Assembly (NCBI GenBank): GCA_022478985.1
Contig: JAKSZP010005260.1
Location: 186,001 to 250,000, forward strand
Length of the DNA: 64,000 nt
Origin: Massospora cicadina
Taxonomy: Eukaryota > Entomophthoromycota > Entomophthoromycetes > Entomophthorales > Entomophthoraceae
Direction of reading: 5' to 3'
Part shown: positions 9,563-20,960 of the stretch, piece by piece
Layout of the letters: each line of letters opens with the position of its first letter
Numbering within the stretch: position 1 is the first letter of the stretch
Program-made: the position numbers and the translations under genes
Notes under the pieces: model-generated
Seen by the model: the letters and a program-made list of their open reading frames with translations, nothing else
Database searches by the model: none
What the model was told of the DNA's origin: nothing

Positions 9563-10760
9563 ATTCAGAAATCATTAACTTGACACTCCCGCAACACCAA
9601 GGTGAAAGTAAGAAGTTGTATAAGAAAGTAGGGGTGAATTTAATGCCCTATCTCCGACCTTCCAAGAGAGTCCCCATGATTATGGAGGTCCATTATATTC
9701 TAGGGAGCAGTGGAGTGCGCAAAACCTATGAGTGGGTGAAGGATAGGTACTACTGGGAGGGAATATGTAGTCTATAATAGAAGTTTTGGACGCCTGCCTA
9801 ACTTTTAAGAAACAATCCAGCTTTAAAACTACTTATCAATACCAACCCACCATGCCTCAACAAACGTCTTAAACAATAAGTTTGGACGTGGTTGGTCCGC
9901 TACCTTAAACTACAGGTGAAATTTGCTATATCCTGGTAGATATTGATCACTTCACCAAATGGGTTGAAGAGGTTGCTTCTCCTGACTAAACCTCAAAAGC
10001 CACTGCCACCTTAATCAATCACACAATTTCATCCCGCTTATTTGTCTCAGGTTCTACTTTGTGACAAAGGGAAGAATTTCACATCTCCAGTGTTAAAGCT
10101 TTTAGCTACTTCCATGGGGACGCAGCAACTTTTATCGCCTCCTACAACCCTTCCACAAATGTCACTGTGGAAAGAGCAAATGGAACCCTGGTTTTTTATT
10201 AAGTTAGATGCCCAGCTTAGATACCCTGCACTGAGATCAATTCTTACCTAGTGCTCTCATGACCTACCATATCAGCTACCATCAAATCTTTAAAATGTCA
10301 CTTTTTGCATATTATATGGTCAGGAACCAGGGGTACTGGCCCTGTTAGCCAAAGAAATCTTCTCTGGTAGGATAGATGATCTTGACGAAGCCCTGAAATG
10401 ATTTCACAACACATCATCCAAATGAAAGTCTGAGGCCATGACTAACCTATTTAAAACAGTCACAAAAAAAGGTGTGGCTGCGAATGAGCATAGGAAGCCG
10501 CTTCCTTCTTTTCAAGTGTCAGACTTGGTGTTTTACCAAAATCATATCACTCCAGAAGTGAGTAGCTTGTGTTTATTTGGTAAGGCACTTTTGTGTCACA
10601 TATAAACAAGGGGATGAGTATTCCATTAAATCCCTTGCTACTGTAGTTACTGTCAACTGAGTCCATGACCAGTCCTTGCGCCCTTATTCTCCCCCTAACT
10701 CTATTGAAATGGGTAATGTCGGACAATTGCAGGCCTAATTTGTTAGAATAGTGTTTTGAG
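9563..10760 (+). pseudogene. Element A integrase (continuation of 915-1753)
   Basis: The HHCC domain comes first: HYILGSSGVRKTYEWVKDRY near 9690-9755, then the Cys pair in DACLTF. The catalytic core follows: TISLDVVGPLP (first Asp) near 9880, DHFTKWVEEVASPD near 9945, VLLCDKGKNFTSP (second Asp kept) near 10045, and VERANGTLVF (Glu kept) near 10165. C-terminal barrel remnants follow (SFQVSDLVFYQN near 10510). Stops and frameshifts are frequent. All three catalytic acids are still readable. The abrupt start at 9563, next to the element B LTR, shows it is the second half of element A. Confidence 0.88.
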
Positions 10761-11007
10761 GGAAAAAATAGAATTCCCGCAAAACCCCAGGTTACTTCTT
10801 GGTAGAATCCCTTGAACCAGGAGAATTATTCTACTCTCCTCAGCCAAATAGCCCTAATGTGGGTAACTGGGTTAGCCAAACATATGGTGGAATCAAGGGG
10901 TGTCATTTTGCAGTTCTGTCATTTGATTGGTTTAAATGTTAAGTCCTTTCCCCACGGGTTTGTTTTGCGGCTATTAACCCATCATTGGCCCTCACATTGA
11001 AGTGGGG
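10761..11007 (+). other. Element A 3' untranslated region with candidate polypurine tract
   Basis: No confident coding domain; a chromodomain was looked for and not found. 10999-11007 reads GAAGTGGGG, immediately before TGTATCTC, which fits a polypurine tract next to an LTR start. Confidence 0.35.
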
Positions 11008-11657
11008 TGTATCTCAAGGGCTCTGATAGATCAAATACCCATAAACTAATCAGGCTCAAAGCTGATAATGAATTTTAAGCCCATATCGATTCAGTCCTTG
11101 AGTTATTATAGATTTTAAGTAGCAAGATCATGATAGGATTCACATTTGATCCCCACGCCATTAATAAAGTCTCTCTAGTACATAAATTTTTAGTATATAT
11201 AAGAGGTATTAAGTTAATTCAGTGGTATAAAAGCCACTTTATGTTTAAGTTGGCAGTTGAGAATGATATTTCTCCTGCAATTTTGTTGAAATCAGGGGCT
11301 AAAAAGCACCTGCAAGAATACATCATACCCTTAATCTAACATTGGGAGCTTTAAACTATGTTAAAGGACGTGTAAGCATTTATGAGATTTACTATAATAC
11401 GTTTTGGTAATAAGAAACAAAAATATTCTAAGTCAAAGGCTTGAGTCAGTAATTGCGAGTTCTAGGTTCCAATTAAAAACAAAATAACCAGAAAGCCAGC
11501 GCCAGCACTCTCAACAGATGCTGGAACAAACTACAGGATAGCTTGAAATTATATAAAGACAAATTGATTAACAAGCTTTTGAGGATATACCAAAATAATG
11601 ATTAATAAACCTAGCCATATTGTTGAGTCTGGCATTAATGCTCTCTCAACGCTGACA
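11008..11657 (+). repeat. Candidate element A 3' LTR
   Basis: Begins TGTATCTCAAGG directly after GAAGTGGGG. A possible end is CAACGCTGACA at 11657, giving about 650 bp, a usual LTR length here. No second copy is inside the window because the 5' end of A lies to the left, so this is inferred only from the PPT and TG...CA ends. A 69-codon ORF inside it has no recognisable motif. Confidence 0.35.
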
Positions 11658-12430
11658 GGATCCCATTTTAACCCCCATTAAATAGCGATTTGTTCCAGGT
11701 TAAGAAAAAACACCTTAGTTTTAAACGCATATGTGAGCACTATTGAAGGATCCCCAATTTAAAAAAGTGACACATAAAAATATCTGTCTTTTCAGAAAAT
11801 CCTAAGAAATTATGACCCCCACCCTATGTGAATTCCAACCTGGTCTCAGGTTAAACCGTTCTAGAACAAGAGTTTGGTAGTGATAAGACCATCTCGATAA
11901 AAAGCAAGCTCCTATGTTTTTTTTACCTCAACAAAGGGAAAAGTCCAACCAATCTCTTAAATCATTTCCATGTTAGCTAGCCTTTAGTTACTATACATTG
12001 TTTATTTATACAGCGCGATCACCGCCTTTATCTCCACCATTTAGTCTTAGCCTAAAGTTCAACTCCATATGATAGGCCTCAAATGAACCTTTACATGTAT
12101 TTATGAAATTAAGGCGGCTATAACTTGATCACAGTGGCTACCTTGAACAAGTAAACAGCCTTAGTTTGGGACCTCCTAGGCCTATAGTACACGCCTTAAA
12201 GGCCAAGGAGAAGAGCATGCCTATATTTTCTTACTGCAAGGCCATCAACTCACCAAAGAGGAATGCTAAAAGTGACATTCAGAAGAGACAGAACGTGGGT
12301 TGTTAGAAAAAAGAGCTTAGCATAAAGAAAGAGGCTCTTTGTGTTGACAAGCTCCTATGCCTCTAATAAATTTGAATTTCCAAACAATGCTGTTAGGATA
12401 TGTACGTGCCAAGAGAATACTGGCTTGTAT
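11658..12430 (+). pseudogene. Gag zinc-knuckle-region relic, copy 1
   Basis: Degenerate sequence with an inverted homologue at 27080-27790. Shared landmarks are TTATGACCCCCACC, a stretch around GGTCTCAGGTTAAACC, and CGCCTTAAAGGCCAAGGAGA. In the best frame both copies read ALKAKEK followed by Cys/His residues (in the second copy CSYCRAISSHKEEC-like), which suggests the C-terminal CCHC part of a Ty3-type Gag. It may be the gag of element F, whose protease starts at about 14040, but the interval is disrupted. Confidence 0.4.
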
Positions 12431-12435
12431 CCGTG

Positions 12436-12636
12436 GGTGCTTTTTTAACCCCAAATGTTAGAACCCAACCCCATAATGACAAGGACCCTCCCCAATCTCC
12501 CTTCCTACCCCTGGTAAAGCGCATCTCAACAGTCATAGACTGTTGAGATGCGCTTTACCAGGGGTAGGAAGGGAGATTGGGGAGGGTCCTTGTCATTATG
12601 GGGTTGGGTTCTAACATTTGGGGTTAAAAAAGCACC
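12436..12636. repeat. Perfect 201-bp palindrome (99-bp arms, 3-bp loop)
   Basis: Left arm 12436-12534 and right arm 12538-12636 are exact reverse complements, separated by ATA. The arms start GGTGCTTTTTTAACCCC and meet at CTCAACAGTC-ATA-GACTGTTGAG. I compared all 99 positions and found no mismatch. Everything around is strongly decayed, so a perfect arm match implies a recent event or an assembly artefact. A 93-codon ORF running into it is a by-product. Confidence 0.95.
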
Positions 12637-13080
12637 TAAGGGTTCCACCATCCTTGAGGCCATCAAAAAAGACCTTTGAGCATTGTCAACTGTGAAAGCA
12701 CAAAACCCTCGAATTTTAATATAATATTTGACAAAATAAATAGAAAGATCAGAACTTTTTGGGGATATAGTTTTTGGTGGAAATAAATTAGAACAATAAA
12801 CCAACACACTACCTAAGGTAAGATGTTGGGCTTTAAGCTAATAATGGAAAAATGAAGACTACTAAGCTGAACTGAAATAGTAGGAACAATTTCTTATATC
12901 AAATTTGTTATATAACAAATTTTATGCTCAATTTTGCCTTTACTGTATCATCTGATATCTCCAAGCCATTTATTGGAATTCCGCCATATGCACTCGCTAA
13001 TGCTGATGCTGGGAAACCAATATGAGGGCTGACTGCATGGGGCTAGGGTCAGCTGAGAGGATAAGGGCGGCTCTAGGCAT
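12637..13080. other. Unassigned AT-rich stretch
   Basis: No frame, repeat or RNA that I can support. Composition and position suggest eroded LTR or internal retroelement sequence. Confidence 0.3.
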
Positions 13081-13541
13081 AACTTTGGACCAGACTTTGT
13101 TCATTAGAATAAAATAGAACTTAAAATAAATTAAGATAAAATTAAATACTATTGAAAAAGTACTGAATTAGACTAACATGTATTGCTTTTTATAGGGTGT
13201 GTGGGGACACGGTGCCTCAAGGATCATTGTGGCCCCATCTATTCAGGATCTCTATTGGTCTTCTGGATTGACCACCATGTTGAACCTTACTCAGATCTCG
13301 CTGCCCTCGTGACCAAATCAATGGAAACCCCAGTTCACATGACTTAAGGAATGGGGATTTAACGATTCCCCAAAATTTGGAGTAATATATATAAAACCCC
13401 AAATTTGGTATACTGGCGGAAATCATAGAGTCAAAACCATTCTTAAACTTTATTAAGCCATTGGGCATTTGTGCCCCTTAAATAAAAGTATCAAACATTC
13501 CCCTGAATAAGGCTTTCACCTACCCATGGAGAATCCTGACA
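13080..13541 (-). repeat. LTR of the element J family
   Basis: The right end reads AATCCTGACA, so on the minus strand the LTR starts TGTCAGGATT. It shares the segment around CTTCTGGATTGACCACCATG with the J 3' LTR (CTTCTGGGTTGACCACCTTG near 42931). A TATA-like CCTATAAAAAG on the minus strand (about 13185-13195) corresponds to AAATATAAGAG in J. The left limit is uncertain. Confidence 0.45.
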
Positions 13542-13800
13542 CCATTGCTGGCCCGTTTTCCAAACTTCTGAATGTCTAAATTATCCTTATAGAGTTCATA
13601 ATGGAGTGTCAAGTTTGATCCCCATTTTCGCTTTTTTGCTTTTACTTTTTGCTTGATTTGGCTTACTAGGCTTGTAGTCCTCACTCAGGTTGACTTCTGG
13701 TTGAGTCCCTTGTTGGGACAGCAATGGGAACATTAGTGGTGAGTTTCTTGTGAATTTTAAAAACCACACAAATTTGTTTGACTCTATGATCAAAATCTGC
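13542..13800 (-). pseudogene. Possible 3' end of a minus-strand pol
   Basis: A 65-codon minus-strand stretch is Lys/Ser-rich (KPNQAKSKSKKAKMG) and lies just inside the LTR start at 13541, where a basic integrase tail would be. No integrase core can be read further right before the plus-strand protease of element F, so the element is truncated. Assignment rests on position and composition only. Confidence 0.25.
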
Positions 13801-14039
13801 AGATTTTGTAATTGAATGGGTTTATACTAATGGGTGGATGGGAAAGAAGTTTTTGCAAACAGGGATGGGCGGCGGCCACCCATCTCTCATCAGGGTATGC
13901 ACTAGGACTAATATTTAAGTGAGGGGCAATGCATTGGGGTTTAAACCATTTTTGGTCTTAAAGGGATGTAAACCCCTGCCAGTCTAATATCTGGAGCCAA
14001 GGGCCTTAAAGATTTTGTCACTGGAGAACCGGGGACAAT
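13800..14039. other. Unassigned stretch before element F protease
   Basis: Short frames in both strands with no recognisable motif; likely remnant of gag-protease spacer or a broken junction. Confidence 0.3.
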
Positions 14040-14520
14040 GAGCTAAATTACACTGATAATTAATCTATGATACCGCTTATTATTCTGATGTGTCGCCCAT
14101 ATTTCTCACCTTACTGCTTGAATTCAATAATCTGGTTATATTGGTTGCACTCAAGGTCAATAAATCCCTTTAATCGCCATAATTGACAATGGGTCTCCAA
14201 CAAAAGAGATCTTCTTTAAATCAATAAAAAAATCGCGCCTAATCTACCACCACTACATCAAATATGACACCTCTGGTCATCAGTGCACCAGATCCATAGG
14301 GCCTAATCCGCGCACACCCTCAAGTTTGGAAAGATTACGTTATACACCTCAGATATACCCTTGAGAACCCCTATTATAAGCCATTGCTAGGCACCCAATT
14401 CCTCTGGGATATGACAACATTATTTTATTATGCGCAAAGATTCCTACCTTAATGGGTACTCGCATCCCTTGGTCTTTGAAGTGTCCAAGTATAGTAAAGA
14501 ACATATAAAGGATTACAATA
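14040..14520 (+). pseudogene. Element F protease relic
   Basis: Broken plus-strand frames read an Asp/Asn-Asn-Gly-Ser-Pro-Thr-like active site near 14180-14205 (NGSPT; the catalytic Asp is not clearly kept). They then read APDP and IRAHPQVWKDYVIHL, and the family tail LLGTQFLWDM near 14395. The tail matches the retropepsin C-terminal Leu-Leu-Gly-x-x-Phe-Leu motif. RT of the same element follows in the same direction. Confidence 0.55.
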
Positions 14521-15618
14521 ATTTATGAGAGATGAAAAATTAAGTCAATGCTTGACCATCACATCCAAGTTTCTTGCGTAAAACTACAGCCTCATGTTAT
14601 AAATGGAGCAAGGGGATGATTATATATTCACTAAATCCTAAAAGTTGTTACCCATGGTCAAATGTTTAGTATATACCCAGTTCCATGTAAATATCTCGTC
14701 AGAAAGCCTTTTGTAATTCCAGAGTGACAAAAATTTTTCCAAAAAGAAGTTGTACTCACCAAGGTATATTCAAACCCTCATACACCAGCTTAATCCATAT
14801 ATTGCTGGCCAACTTAACTACAAAAGCTTGCACCATTAGCCTTAATGCTCCAATGGCCTAGTTAATCTTAGTACCAGTCAATGAAATCAGCTATGTCATA
14901 GGTTTCTAAATCCTTTAAAAATTTGGGTTAGAAAAGACTTCTAATGTTGCGCTAGTCACAACTTTGATATGAGAAAGACTTAACACAAACTAATAAATGT
15001 TTTTGATAAGCTCTTAGAGGAATACAAAAATCTATCATTTACGTCCACATATGACTTTGGCAAAATGAAAGGGGTCATACAAAATGTGGAGACAGGGGTA
15101 TGATTTCCCTATACTCTCAAAACCTATCAGAAAAGTAAAGTAGAAGAAGCTCAATTTACTATCAAGCTTAAGGATTTGCTAACTTCGAGACTGCTGTTGC
15201 CCTCTCAAAATCACTGAATGACTCATCTTTTAAATTGTTTGGGAAAAAGATGGGACCTATTGGGTCATTATGGATTACCATAATCTTGATGTAGTGACCT
15301 AGAAGGTTATTTAACCCCTCCTAAAAATTAATGACTCTCTTAAGCTCTAGGTTGAGCCCAGTTTTTCTTAGTGATGACTCTTTTCCATTAGGTATTAGCA
15401 GATCAAATTAGATCTCAAAGGTCAAGCAAAGTACATTTTTAATTGCAAACAACTGGCTATTTGAACCAACATACATGCCTCAGAGGCTATTTAATCCTCC
15501 TACCACATTCTAACGTACTATTAACGAGCTCCTGGTTGCCTAAAGTTACCTTGTGTCACAGTATACCTTGACAATATTGCCATATTTTACAAAAATTTCA
15601 ACGATCATCTTGAGCTCT
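14521..15618 (+). pseudogene. Element F RT, N-terminal and palm part
   Basis: Fragments in order: VEEAQFTIKLKDLLTSRLLL near 15150-15190 (RT entry helix), GHYGLP/ITIILM-type remnants of the primer-grip strand, FLIANNWLFEPTYMPQRLFN near 15435-15500, NPPTTF, then the catalytic strand region VSQYTLTILPYF where YxDD is lost, and FNDHLELL at 15600. The pieces shift frame repeatedly. At 15618 the sequence is cut by element E, and the RT resumes at 23249. Confidence 0.75.
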
Positions 15619-16105
15619 TGTCAATAAATTGATATGACTGACCGATAAGCCATACATCCGGTGGATCATACACTATGAGTTGAAGTGAGCCTCGAGATTT
15701 GAGGGTTAGATTATGTCAATGTGAAGCAAAAACTGACTGAAAAAATTTAGTTCAACAGATCAAGGGAAATCCGCCAAAGACTCAATGATAGGATGAAACC
15801 CCTAAAGTGTAGGTTTTTAGAGTCACTATGCTGAGGGGCAGAATCAACTGAGAATTTTAAAAATTAAGAACATAATGAGGAAATGGAAGGAGGAGGTTTT
15901 TGGAAAATAACGAAGGGGAAAGTTAACATAAGTTGTCTATGGTTATATATATAATATAGTAGTGTCTGTTTAAGCAATATCTTCATATTTTTATATTGCT
16001 TTTAATTACCAAGATTGGCTCTTTATATTGTCTGTCCATTGCTCAGTGATGTCACACTTGTGCAACCAGTTTAGCAAATCCAACCAATACTGCCAAAAGA
16101 TATCA
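15619..16105 (+). repeat. Element E 5' LTR
   Basis: 487 bp, TGTCAATAAATTGATATGAC to CAAAAGATATCA. It aligns with 22480-23248: GATAAGCCATA, GTGAGCCTCGAGATTTGAG, CTCAATGATAGGA, a TATA-like ATATATATAATATAG followed by TAGTGTCTGTT, TCCATTGCTCAG and GCCAAAAG all recur. The TATA-like run and AATAAAGTAGT in the partner copy suggest the core promoter and poly(A) signal lie close together. Confidence 0.88.
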
Positions 16106-16106
16106 G

Positions 16107-16124
16107 TGGTACTCGCTACAAGGG
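16107..16124 (+). promoter_or_regulatory. Element E primer binding site
   Basis: TGGTACTCGCTACAAGGG starts two bases after the LTR end. Nearly the same sequence occupies this position in elements C, I and L (TGRTGCTYRCT...), so the four families probably use the same tRNA primer. The first eight bases in C and L (TGGTGCTC) would fit a tRNA ending GAGCACCA, as in elongator tRNA-Met of yeast; the rest is not identified. Confidence 0.7.
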
Positions 16125-16183
16125 GCCACTGATCAACTGTAGTACAACGGCAACTAGGGTATCATGACGAGCCCCCACTCATT

Positions 16184-18560
16184 ATGTCCAAATTAATAGG
16201 GTTTCATGACCAATACTCCTGGGAACCAATGGAGACATCTAACGAGGAATTGGCACTATTTACGGTGACATAACCAGGAGCTGAGGAATCAAGTATGGAA
16301 CTGCAGTTAGCAGCTTGTCCCGCGTTTTAGTCAGACCAACAGGGCAGGTCCACTAATGTAACTCCTCAGCAACTGCGGTGTATCATGGAATGGCTCTTGT
16401 GGGGTTACCACATCTACAAAGAAGATGTGGGTGGACATGCCTTGAGTCTGTTTTATATTTAACGTGACCAAGAAGCTCGTTATGAATTGTATATGTCTTA
16501 CTCAATGCTATCACAATTGGGTTGTCTCACTAGCTTGGCTTCCATGGATCTGAGGAATACTTGGTTGCGTACATTCAGCCTTTGATCCTACAACTACTGC
16601 ATGTGTTGGCCTGACATAACATTGAGATTGGGGATATCATGCGGTTTGTCCAAGTGCAATAGAATGACACTCGCCTTTTACATGATCGCCTTGACCACTA
16701 TTTATTAGAGATCCAGAGGGCGCTAGTGCATTTAGACATTTGTGTCATGGGCATCAACCATTCCCTGGAAGAATTAGTTCCACGCTTGAATCATGAGTTG
16801 CCCCAAGTAATAGGAGAATTGTTAGACTGGCTTGGGCTTTCAGGTGAATGGGTACGGGATATCATGACGCTGGGTAGTAACACTAAGTGCTTTATGGTGG
16901 AAATGTCTGAATGGGTGGAAGGAATTGACACGGAGGTGGCCCAGATAAGGTATCAGGTTCCTTTGTTAGTTCAGCAGATGACTAATCACGTTGATGCAGT
17001 GGCAATTGAATTTAGTCAACTTTGAGCTTAGTGGATTAACCAGTGGGTGGCCAACCATTTGACCAGCTCTTTCTTGGAGATTTCTGAATATAGTCATTTG
17101 CTAGGTTGGATTAATCTTTTAAAAAGTCCATCCAGGCAGCCCAGGGATGAGTCATTAATCTATCATTCATTTAGACGGTGGTAGTATGCTGATATGTGAG
17201 TGCGCTAAGTTAAACTTTGACACTTTAACGAGGATTTAGTTCAGGAATGAGCCACTATAATTAATCAAATGGATAAAGCGAGCCAACAGGCACGTGACAC
17301 TGGGTGGCAGAATGAAATAATGCAGGTCACATTGGAGGATGTCCTCTATCACTTCAATAAATGGAGAATAAACTGGACACAGAGCAAGAATTCAGCCACA
17401 AATCACAGAAGTAATTTGATAAGCTTAGGCAGGGGGTAAGAGACAGGCGATGTTGGTGCTATTTTGGTCAAAGCGGAACAGATAATAGAAGAACTTTTCC
17501 CTTAACAGTCTTTTAAGGGAGATAAGGACGCAGTCAGTGGCTAGTCTGGTAAGGAATATTATGGGTCAGCCAGCAAGTATCCCCCAGGGGTCGAGTAAGT
17601 CCTTCACAATCCAACCTCTTCCCAGTCAACTATGGTGGATTCACATCCGTCCTCATGACCCTATTATTGCTCACAAGGGGATGTTCCCCTTGACATATCT
17701 AATCGTATCCTGTCTGTTCCCTAAGCCTGAAGCATGGACCTGGGAGATTTTATTTGGATTAAGAAGTTGCCGCCTTTCAGTTGAGATGGGACATGCATGG
17801 ATTCTTAAAATATTTTAAATTTCTGTGAAAGGAGCATTAGATTGGGATAAAGCAAGACTGTTGTTATATGCTCTTGATGCTGAAAGCGCTGACCAGGTCA
17901 CTTGTTACCTTAAGAAAAGTGCTGTAATGCATCAGGAGATGGAGGAGACGATGCTCCATCTGTTTGGGGCGTGCGATGATGGCACAGTGCAAGGCCAAAT
18001 TTCTGACAATACAGTTAAAAAGAACAAGTCCCTGGTGGAGTTTGCAGAGTGGTTCACAGCTGAAGCTCATGTGTTAGTGGGAGAAAATATTTTAACCAAA
18101 GAGAATGTGGCATAAAAATGACGTCAGCTGTTAAGCCATATCAAAAACTATATTGCGGTATGAACCACATTCTTCAAGAAGATGCGGAGCTTTTACAAAT
18201 AGTTAACTCTTTACGCCATCTCTCTGTCAAATCCAGTGCCCCCAACATAGTCTAAAAAACCCCTGCAATTGCCGCCGCATCCTTGTTGGGACATGTACCA
18301 CAAAAAACCTGGTTATAATCCATTGGACAATACTCACCCACTCGATATGTTGGCAGGTCCTTTCTGACCTTCTTATGAACAACTGGCTCATCCCCACCCA
18401 AATTACAATTCTTCGTTTACCTTCCTATCTGGACCTTTGAGTGTGATCCACAGATGAAAACTGTTTATGAATGCTTGTTTATTGTGCAGCCAAAGAGGCC
18501 ATTATGTAGCTAACTGCTTCAGCAACCTAGTGTTCATGAAGTAGCAACTATCCTGATTAA
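16184..18560 (+). pseudogene. Element E Gag relic with CCHC knuckle
   Basis: The likely start is ATG at 16184 (MSKLIGFHDQYSWEP). Segments TPQQLRCIMEWLLWGYHIYK near 16360-16420 and, in a 99-codon open part (16726-17025), ELVPRLNHELPQVIGELLDW look helical and coiled-coil-like. Another open part (17825-18115) has ALDWDKARLLLYALDAESAD and SLVEFAEWFTAEAH, a capsid-like region. The zinc knuckle at 18476-18517 is intact: CLLCSQRGHYVANC (C-x2-C-x4-H-x4-C). Element I carries a homologous N-terminus (48.5 kb). Several stops make it non-functional. Confidence 0.8.
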
Positions 18561-18934
18561 ACATGAAAAATATCAAGTGAAGTAGAGATGGGACGATCTA
18601 CCTCCGCTAATCCAAATTTATCCACCCTGGTGATTCCCACAAGTCGCTTTGCATTAGTCACAAATCTCGCCCTGATGCTTTATTATATCAATAACTTACC
18701 CACAATATCTCAGCTTCAACCCAAGAGAATGACCTTAACCCTACAAACTTGGAGTTCAACTGAGATGTGCAAAAGCCGTATGCCTTGAAAATCCTTGAGC
18801 AAAACGGCTAAAGTGAAGTTAAACCATCAACGGACGTCATCTCCCTAGTGGGGTAAATGTTGCAATTTCAGTTGAAAAGGTTGATCAGGATTATTCTTCT
18901 GTTGGTGTTGGTATTGTCACTTTTTTGGTTGTAA

Positions 18935-19345
18935 ATGACCCATGAATTTTTAGTAATAAATACCAATGGTTCTTCTTATTTGGATTATACATACTATGAT
19001 ATTTTTGTTCAGAACACAAAAGTTCGAGATATTATAGATACTGGTGCCCCAGTTAATATAATATCCATCAAGCTCGTGGCTAAGCTTCCGCTGAAGCCTG
19101 ATATGGAACACAGAGTAGTGTATGGGACCGCGGGGGCTCAAAGCACTGTGTCAGAGGGCGCTTACAGCGCGCTAACTCTGAGGTTTGGTTTGGTCAGGGC
19201 TTCAGCCCCACTGGTGGTTCTGCCTAATAATAATTATTATATGGTAATTTGAGATGCGTTCATGCAGCAATTTGGGGCAGTGGTCTATATGGAAGAAGAA
19301 ACAATTAGTATCATTTGACAACAGATCCCCATTTACTTTAACACC
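18935..19345 (+). pseudogene. Element E protease
   Basis: A 105-codon open stretch from ATG 18935. The active site is VRDIIDTGAPVNIISIKLVA (Asp-Thr-Gly), followed by YGTAGAQSTVSEGAYSALTL and LRFGLVRASAPLVVLP, then a stop and the tail DAFMQQFGAVVY. Order and spacing match a retropepsin-type Gypsy protease, including the hydrophobic flap-like segment. Elements I (DSGAS) and L (DSGAP) carry clear homologues, so this protease type is shared by E, I and L and differs from that of B. Confidence 0.88.
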
Positions 19346-19760
19346 AGAGGGTCCCAAAGGGCCCAATCTGCTCCAGTTAGATCAATCTGGCATATATCGA
19401 TGGGGTGATTCCTGTTCAATATTGGTAGATAAAGCGGAGGATCAGAGCTCTGCCTAACCAGATTTATGAGTACAATGGCATTCTTCTGCAGGATTTAAAC
19501 ACTATAAGTATACCTTTGGGTTATCAGGTCATATTAGGGACAAAACTTGAAGTAGACATCCCAGAAGGTTTATATGGGGAGATTATAAACCTACTAGAAA
19601 TCTTAGTCAAACCCCATGTGGCTCCTGGATTACTGTTACTAGGGCACGGGGAAGTGAAATTATTGATATTGAACCTACAGAAGGAGTCTATGAAGATCCA
19701 AAGGCACCAAGTGGTGGCGTATCTTACACTTGACTCCTAACTTTGAGGTTCATTGTAATC
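19346..19760 (+). pseudogene. Element E protease-RT linker
   Basis: Open parts 19254-19457 and 19516-19740 contain TPEGPKGPNLLQLD and ILGTKLEVDIPEGLYGEIIN, then GLLLLGHGEVKLLILNL. Elements of this group have a spacer domain between protease and RT, and the position fits. I cannot assign a function. The GPxGP motif recalls the short Gly-Pro runs in the Gag relics of G and N. Confidence 0.5.
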
Positions 19761-20960
19761 ATGATTCTGGGTCTTGAGAGGACCTCAGCCTGCAGGTATT
19801 CGCCTCATTCAGCGTAGTGACAGTGGTTCCGCTGGAAGCTCTGAGTGGGCTGCCAGAGGAACAGAAGGATAAGGTGAAGGCCCAGTTTAAAAAATACAAA
19901 AGAATTTTTGCATCCACCAACCACAATTTGGGATGTGTGTGGGGTGTTGTGAATTGTGTAGACATGGACAATCACCCCCCCTTTGGTCACATTATATTCA
20001 GTGCTTGAAAGCTGTGGAGGAAGTTTTCTCTGATGAGATAGACCAATTGAATAAACAAAGATGTTAGAGCCATCCAAGAGTTCATGGGCATCGCTTGTGA
20101 TAATTGTTAAGAAAAAGATGGCACCAACCAGAAGGTCATTGATTACTGGAAGCTTAATAGCGTCACAAAGAAAGATTCCTACCCCCTACCGCGGATTGAC
20201 GATGCTTTAGATTGACTTTGAGGGGCTAGCTATTTTTCTTCCATGGATTTGATATTGGGGTACTAACAGATTTAGTTTCCAATAGCAGAACAAGAAAAGT
20301 GCTATAATCACCTCAAAAGGGTTGTTCCAACCCATGCATATGCCCCAAGGGTTATGTAACACCTCAGCTACGTTCCAGCGGGATATGGACAAGATCTTTT
20401 GGTGATTTGAAGCCGTCCTGTGTCCTAGTCTACCTTGACAATATCAATGTGTTCTCTCAGACGTTCATGGAACATCTGGACCTTTTGGAACAAGTGTTTT
20501 ATTAATTTGTTGATGCTAGCATCAAGGCTAATCCTCAAAAGTTTCATTTTAAAGGATGAAAAGGAATACCTCAGGTTTGTAGTAGACTCAAATGGGTTTA
20601 AACCTTAACTGGTGAAGATGGAAGCTATATGTAAGATGACTCGGCCAGGCTATAAACAAGATATCCAAGTGTTTTCTGGAATGATCAGCTACTGCTGGTA
20701 GTTCATTCCTAAATTCAGTTATTTTGGGGAGCTGCTCTTTGAACTATTGAATAAGAATGTCACCTTTGACAGGAATGAACAAGGTTAAAACGCTTTTGAT
20801 GTCTTGAGGATCACGTTGATGAGCTTGCCAGGTTTGCAATGCTCTAATTTCAAAATGGACTTCATAGTGCACTTGGACAAATCATTTTTGGCTGTAGGGG
20901 TAGTATTATTCCAGAAGGATGAGATGGCAAAGAGCACCCTGTCACATTTTTTAGCAAAAG
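19761..20960 (+). pseudogene. Element E reverse transcriptase
   Basis: Motifs in order: LSGLPEEQKDKVKAQFKKY (19850), [20 protein letters not shown] (20135-20195), SSMDLILGY, a broken MPQGLCN, ATFQRDMDKIFW and the catalytic strand LVYLDNINVFSQTFMEHLDL (20430-20490), then KANPQKFHFKG. The YxDD box reads YLDN (second Asp to Asn). A Trp codon expected after LILGY is TAA. Numerous stops and frameshifts are present. The RNase H domain follows. Confidence 0.88.

Noticed and set aside
11130..11339. 69-codon plus-strand ORF as a host gene exon
   Set aside because: No recognisable motif or splice signals, and it lies in a probable LTR of element A.
12526..12807. 93-codon minus-strand ORF
   Set aside because: Its C-terminal third is the palindrome read through; no motif and no homologue.
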